The notes under the pieces are model-generated. The model saw only the letters and a program-made list of their open reading frames with translations, made no database searches and had not been told where the DNA came from. Position numbers and translations under genes: made by a program. DNA of 64,000 bases from Cohaesibacter intestini (GTDB taxonomy: Bacteria; Pseudomonadota; Alphaproteobacteria; Rhizobiales; Cohaesibacteraceae), in assembly GCF_003324485.1 (NCBI RefSeq), contig NZ_QODK01000002.1, forward strand, positions 372,001-436,000, given 5' to 3'. The stretch's first letter is position 1; every line of letters starts with the position of its first letter. Below are positions 62,900 to 64,000 of this stretch, piece after piece.

Positions 62900-64000
62900 T
62901 TATTCCCACTCGATCGTCCCGGGTGGCTTCGATGTGACGTCATAGACGACACGGTTGATGCCTTTGACTTCGTTGATGATACGAGTCGCCGCTTTCGACA
63001 GGAAGTTCATGTCGAAATGATAAAAATCGGCGGTCATGCCATCAACAGAGGTCACCGCACGCAGGGCACACACAAACTCGTAAGTCCGGCCATCCCCCAT
63101 TACACCGACGGTTTGCACCGGCAAAAGCACGGCAAAAGCCTGCCAGATGGCATCGTAAAGACCAGCCTTGCGGATCTCATCAAGATAGATCGCATCAGCC
63201 TGACGCAGAATGTCGAGTTTCTCGCGGGAGATCCCACCCGGGCAACGGATCGCCAGACCCGGACCCGGGAAAGGATGCCGACCAACAAAGTCACTTGGCA
63301 ACCCAAGCTCGCGACCCAACGCGCGGACTTCGTCCTTGAACAATTCGCGCAGTGGCTCGACCAGCTCCATATTCATCCGTTCAGGCAGACCGCCCACATT
63401 GTGGTGCGATTTGATGGTCACGGACGGACCGCCGGTGAAGGAGACGGATTCGATCACATCTGGATAGAGCGTCCCCTGAGCGAGGAAATCCGCGCCACCG
63501 ATCCGTTCGGCTTCATCTTCGAACACATCAATGAACAGGCCACCGATGATCTTGCGCTTGCGCTCCGGATCGGTTTGGCCTTCCAAAGCGGAAATGAAAA
63601 TTTCCGACGCGTCCACATGCACCAGCGGGATATTATAATGCTCGCGGAACAGGGAAACCACCTGCTCGCTCTCATTCATCCGCATCAAGCCGGAATCGAC
63701 ATAGATACAAGTCAGCTGGTCGCCGATCGCTTCATGGATCAACACAGCCGTCACGGACGAGTCGACGCCGCCAGACAGGCCACAAATGACCTTTTTGTCG
63801 CCGACCTGCGCCCGAATGCGTGCAATGGCTTCGGCACGGAAATGCGCCATCGTCCAGTCTTTGGAGCAACCGCAGATGTGATGCACGAAATTTGAAAGCA
63901 GTTTGCCACCGTCCGGCGTATGCACCACTTCAGGATGGAACATCACGCCATAATGCTTTTTCTCTTCGTTGGCATAAGCCGCATAAGGGGCATTTTCCGA
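62900..64000 (-). CDS. guaA: GMP synthase, 3' part (cut by window edge)
   Basis: The last 366 codons of GuaA; the coding frame continues through 64000, so the ATG is outside. It starts in the glutaminase domain end ([15 protein letters not shown], with the catalytic His-Glu pair). The synthetase domain has the ATP P-loop [43 protein letters not shown] and the dimer domain ending [16 protein letters not shown]. It aminates XMP to GMP with glutamine. Confidence 0.97.
   Translation of the reverse strand, partial: SENAPYAAYANEEKKHYGVMFHPEVVHTPDGGKLLSNFVHHICGCSKDWTMAHFRAEAIARIRAQVGDKKVICGLSGGVDSSVTAVLIHEAIGDQLTCIYVDSGLMRMNESEQVVSLFREHYNIPLVHVDASEIFISALEGQTDPERKRKIIGGLFIDVFEDEAERIGGADFLAQGTLYPDVIESVSFTGGPSVTIKSHHNVGGLPERMNMELVEPLRELFKDEVRALGRELGLPSDFVGRHPFPGPGLAIRCPGGISREKLDILRQADAIYLDEIRKAGLYDAIWQAFAVLLPVQTVGVMGDGRTYEFVCALRAVTSVDGMTADFYHFDMNFLSKAATRIINEVKGINRVVYDVTSKPPGTIEWE

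Noticed and set aside
1-64000. CRISPR arrays, insertion sequences, prophage genes, tRNA or rRNA genes
   Set aside because: No regularly spaced long repeats, transposase or integrase motifs, tRNA-like GTTCGAATCC arms or rRNA stretches were seen by eye. A tRNA scan would be needed to be certain.
1-64000. A novel multi-gene defence or secretion system
   Set aside because: Every long gene cluster matches a known core pathway. The unusual signals are short non-coding elements and small ORFs, reported individually.

Overview
The window is a stretch of ordinary bacterial core chromosome with roughly 57% GC. Gene content and order point to an alphaproteobacterium of the Hyphomicrobiales (Rhizobiales) type. 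The order lptF-lptG-lptD-surA-pdxA-rsmA, then gmk-yicC-mltG-fabF-acpP-fabG-fabD, then rpsF-rpsR-DUF2232-rplI-dnaB-alr-radA-cvpA-purF-SDR is a familiar arrangement in that order. A class II DAHP synthase, DUF2865 and NnrU proteins, and clusters of GANTC (the CcrM methylation site) fit the same assignment. A genus cannot be fixed from the sequence alone. I see no phage, insertion sequence, CRISPR array, rRNA or tRNA gene.

Layout. 1-3730: end of an ABC-F ATPase, a VOC protein, a MORN-repeat secreted protein, and pepA-holC. 4055-11922 (plus strand): lipopolysaccharide export (lptF, lptG, lptD), the chaperone surA, pdxA and rsmA. 11987-19708 (minus strand): gmk, yicC, mltG and the fatty-acid block fabF, acpP, fabG, fabD. 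20401-31028 (plus strand): ribosomal proteins S6, S18 and L9 around a membrane protein, then dnaB, alr, radA, cvpA, purF and a short-chain dehydrogenase. 31045-35580: a non-coding segment with a phased GANTC array, an Atm1-type ABC exporter behind an ArsR repressor with twin operators, and a LysM protein. 35929-41362: a LOG-type nucleotidase, two drug/metabolite permeases, cimA and cysS. 41363-42797: the least orderly kilobase, holding candidate small ORFs, a candidate structured RNA, and an ArsR regulator with the two-cysteine pattern of persulfide sensors. 42798-45764: pabB-pabA-pabC for p-aminobenzoate. 45782-51639: creA, a SulP transporter, a flavin reductase, a DUF2865 protein and gltX. 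51679-59733 (minus strand): nadE, a DUF2834 protein, class II DAHP synthase, a small secreted protein, der, bamB and a YfgM-like protein. 60118-64000: nnrU, a DksA/TraR zinc-finger protein, an L,D-transpeptidase, a TfoX-N protein and the 3' part of guaA.

Common themes are envelope building (Lpt export, SurA/BamB outer-membrane assembly, MltG, L,D-transpeptidase, LysM), fatty-acid synthesis, translation and replication (S6/S18/L9, DnaB, RadA, HolC, Der, RsmA), and chorismate/folate/purine precursors (AroG, PabABC, PurF, GuaA). I found no multi-gene system that looks new. The most unusual signals are non-coding: the GANTC array with 20-21 bp spacing at 31113-31274, the GANTC cluster ahead of dnaB, the hairpin-plus-terminator RNA candidate at 41931-42026, the terminator hairpin in the DAHP synthase leader, and the twin ArsR operators. 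Several starts were moved inward from the longest open frame on the basis of Shine-Dalgarno sequences and family start sites; these choices are stated in the entries.
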